From the NCBI RefSeq assembly GCF_028372415.1, contig NC_092875.1, forward strand, positions 34,490,817 through 34,554,816: a stretch of 64,000 nucleotides of DNA, given 5' to 3'. A program made the translations under genes and the position numbers. The stretch comes from Notamacropus eugenii (Eukaryota > Chordata > Mammalia > Diprotodontia > Macropodidae). The notes beneath the pieces were generated by a model. It was given only the letters and a program-made list of their open reading frames with translations. It was not told the origin of the DNA and did not search any database. Below, in pieces: positions 62,681 to 64,000 of the stretch; position 1 is the stretch's first letter; every line of letters starts with the position of its first letter.

Positions 62681-64000
62681 AAAGGGGTACTAGAAATGTT
62701 AGCTATAGCAATTAGACAAGATAAAGAAATTGAAGGAATTAGAATAAGCAAAGAAGAAAGTAAGTTATCACTCTTTGCAGATGACATGATGATATACTTA
62801 GAAAATCTCAGGGATTCAAGTAAAAAACTACTTGAAATAATAAACAACTTTGGCAAAGCTGCAGGTTACAAAATAAACCCACACAAATCTTCTGCATTTC
62901 TGTGTATTGGTTAACAAAGCCCAAAAGCAAGAGATAGAAAGATAAATCCCATTTAAAGCTAGGGTAGATACTATAAAATATTTGGGAGTTTACCTGCCAA
63001 AACATACCCAGGGACTATATGAATACAACTACAAGACACTTTTCACACAAATAAAGTCAGAGGCCAAGCCAATATAATAAAAATGACAATTCTACCTAAA
63101 TTAATTTACTTATTTAGTGCCATACCAATTAAACTATCAGATAATTATTTTCTAGAGCTAGAAAAAATAGTATCAGAATTCATCTGGAAGAACAAAAGGT
63201 CCAGAATATCAAGGGGACTAGTGAAAAGAAATGCTAGGGAAGGTGACCTAGCACTACCAGATCTCAAATTGTATTATAAAGCAGCAATTATCAAAACCAC
63301 TTGATACTGGCGAAGAAATAGAAAGGTAGACAAGTGGAATAGGCTAGGTACTCAAGACACAGTAGACAATGAATATAGCAATCTACTGTTTGATAAACCC
63401 AAGGCCCCCTGCTTCTGGAATAAGAATTCACTGTTTGACAAAAATTGCTGGGAAAACTGGATAAAAGTGTGGCAGAAACTAGGCATAGACCAATGCCTGA
63501 CACTGTACACAAGAGCTGATCAAACCATTCTGGAGAGCAATTTGGAACTATGCCCAAAGGGCTGCAAAAATGTGCACACCCTTTGACCCAGCAATACTGC
63601 TTCTAGCACTGTATCCCCAAGAGATCATAAAAATGGGAAAGGGTCCCACATGTACAAAAATATTTATGGCAGCATTCTTTGTGGTGGCCAAAAACTGGAA
63701 ATCAAGGGAATGCCCATCAATTGGGGAATGGCTGCATAAATTATGGTATATGAATGTAATGGAATACTATTGTGCTGTAAGAAGTGATGAACAAGAAGAC
63801 TTCAGAGAGGCCTGGAAAGAATGATCTGATGCTGAGTGAAAGGAGCAGAACCAGGAGAACTTTGTGCACAGCAACTACTATAGTGTGCGAGAGTTTTTTG
63901 TGGTAGACTTGGAACTTCATTGCAATGCAGGGACTTAAAAAAAATTCCCAATTGTCTTCTAAGGCAAAATGCCTTCCACATTCAAAGAAAGAACTATGAA
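62681..64000 (+). mobile_element. L1 ORF2 fragment from the reverse transcriptase onward, with an internal deletion
   Basis: A 5'-truncated L1 starts in the RT domain. The frame from 62696 reads [20 protein letters not shown] and then [13 protein letters not shown], with the RT catalytic FADD. It continues [13 protein letters not shown], then from 63083 [18 protein letters not shown] and [18 protein letters not shown] stop (TTGA near 63300) breaks it. Near 63515-63522 the sequence jumps from the region after FWNKNSLFDKN to ILESNLELCPKGC, a loss of about 0.5 kb compared with the L1 at 18.1-22.1 kb. The last part encodes KIFMAAFFVVAKNWKSRECP and runs off the window. It is a dead copy, sense to BRAP. 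Confidence 0.9.

Overview
The window is nuclear DNA from a mammal, most likely a marsupial. It holds the 5' halves of two orthologous vertebrate genes in head-to-head order, ACAD10 on the minus strand and BRAP on the plus strand, the same neighbour pair as on human 12q24. The marsupial call rests on repeats: tRNA-derived SINEs of the MAR1 type, abundant old L2 and MIR-like sequence, L1 and half-L1 copies of a non-placental type, and CR1/L3-like pieces. I see no microbial, viral or plasmid content and no LTR element. Gene names come from recognising the translated exons against remembered human proteins, not from a search.

Left and centre (about 2.6-48.2 kb, minus strand): ACAD10. Eleven coding exons can be joined with consistent splice phases, from the start codon at 40759 down to 2606, giving about 571 residues. 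These cover a basic N-terminal leader, the complete HAD-like domain and the APH-type kinase domain. The C-terminal acyl-CoA dehydrogenase half lies left of the window. A probable non-coding first exon sits in the CpG island near 48.2 kb.

Promoter (about 47.9-48.9 kb): a GC-rich, CpG-dense bidirectional promoter with GC boxes, two CACGTG E-boxes and an ETS-like site.

Right (48.6-59.4 kb, plus strand): BRAP, six coding exons and about 298 residues, covering the N-terminus, the RRM-like domain and the first part of the RING finger. The last RING cysteines, the UBP-type zinc finger and the coiled coil lie to the right of the window.

The introns are mostly transposon fossils. The clearest are two complete half-LINE (HAL1-type, ORF1-only L1) insertions of almost the same length (2753 and 2759 bp), each with a perfect target-site duplication. 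One sits in a stack of nested L1 insertions (18.1-26.0 kb) and the other splits an L2 copy (42.0-46.1 kb). The same stack holds an L1 copy that keeps its 5' end but stops inside the endonuclease domain. Other items are small hAT-type MITEs with 8-bp duplications, an unnamed SINE-like family with four copies, a dense run of L2 copies and a 30-bp copy of a BRAP exon end inside the next intron. I found no candidate for a wholly new biochemical system. The points most worth following are the HAL1 structure, the 3'-truncated L1, the BRAP exon-2 splice-site shift and the exon shadow.
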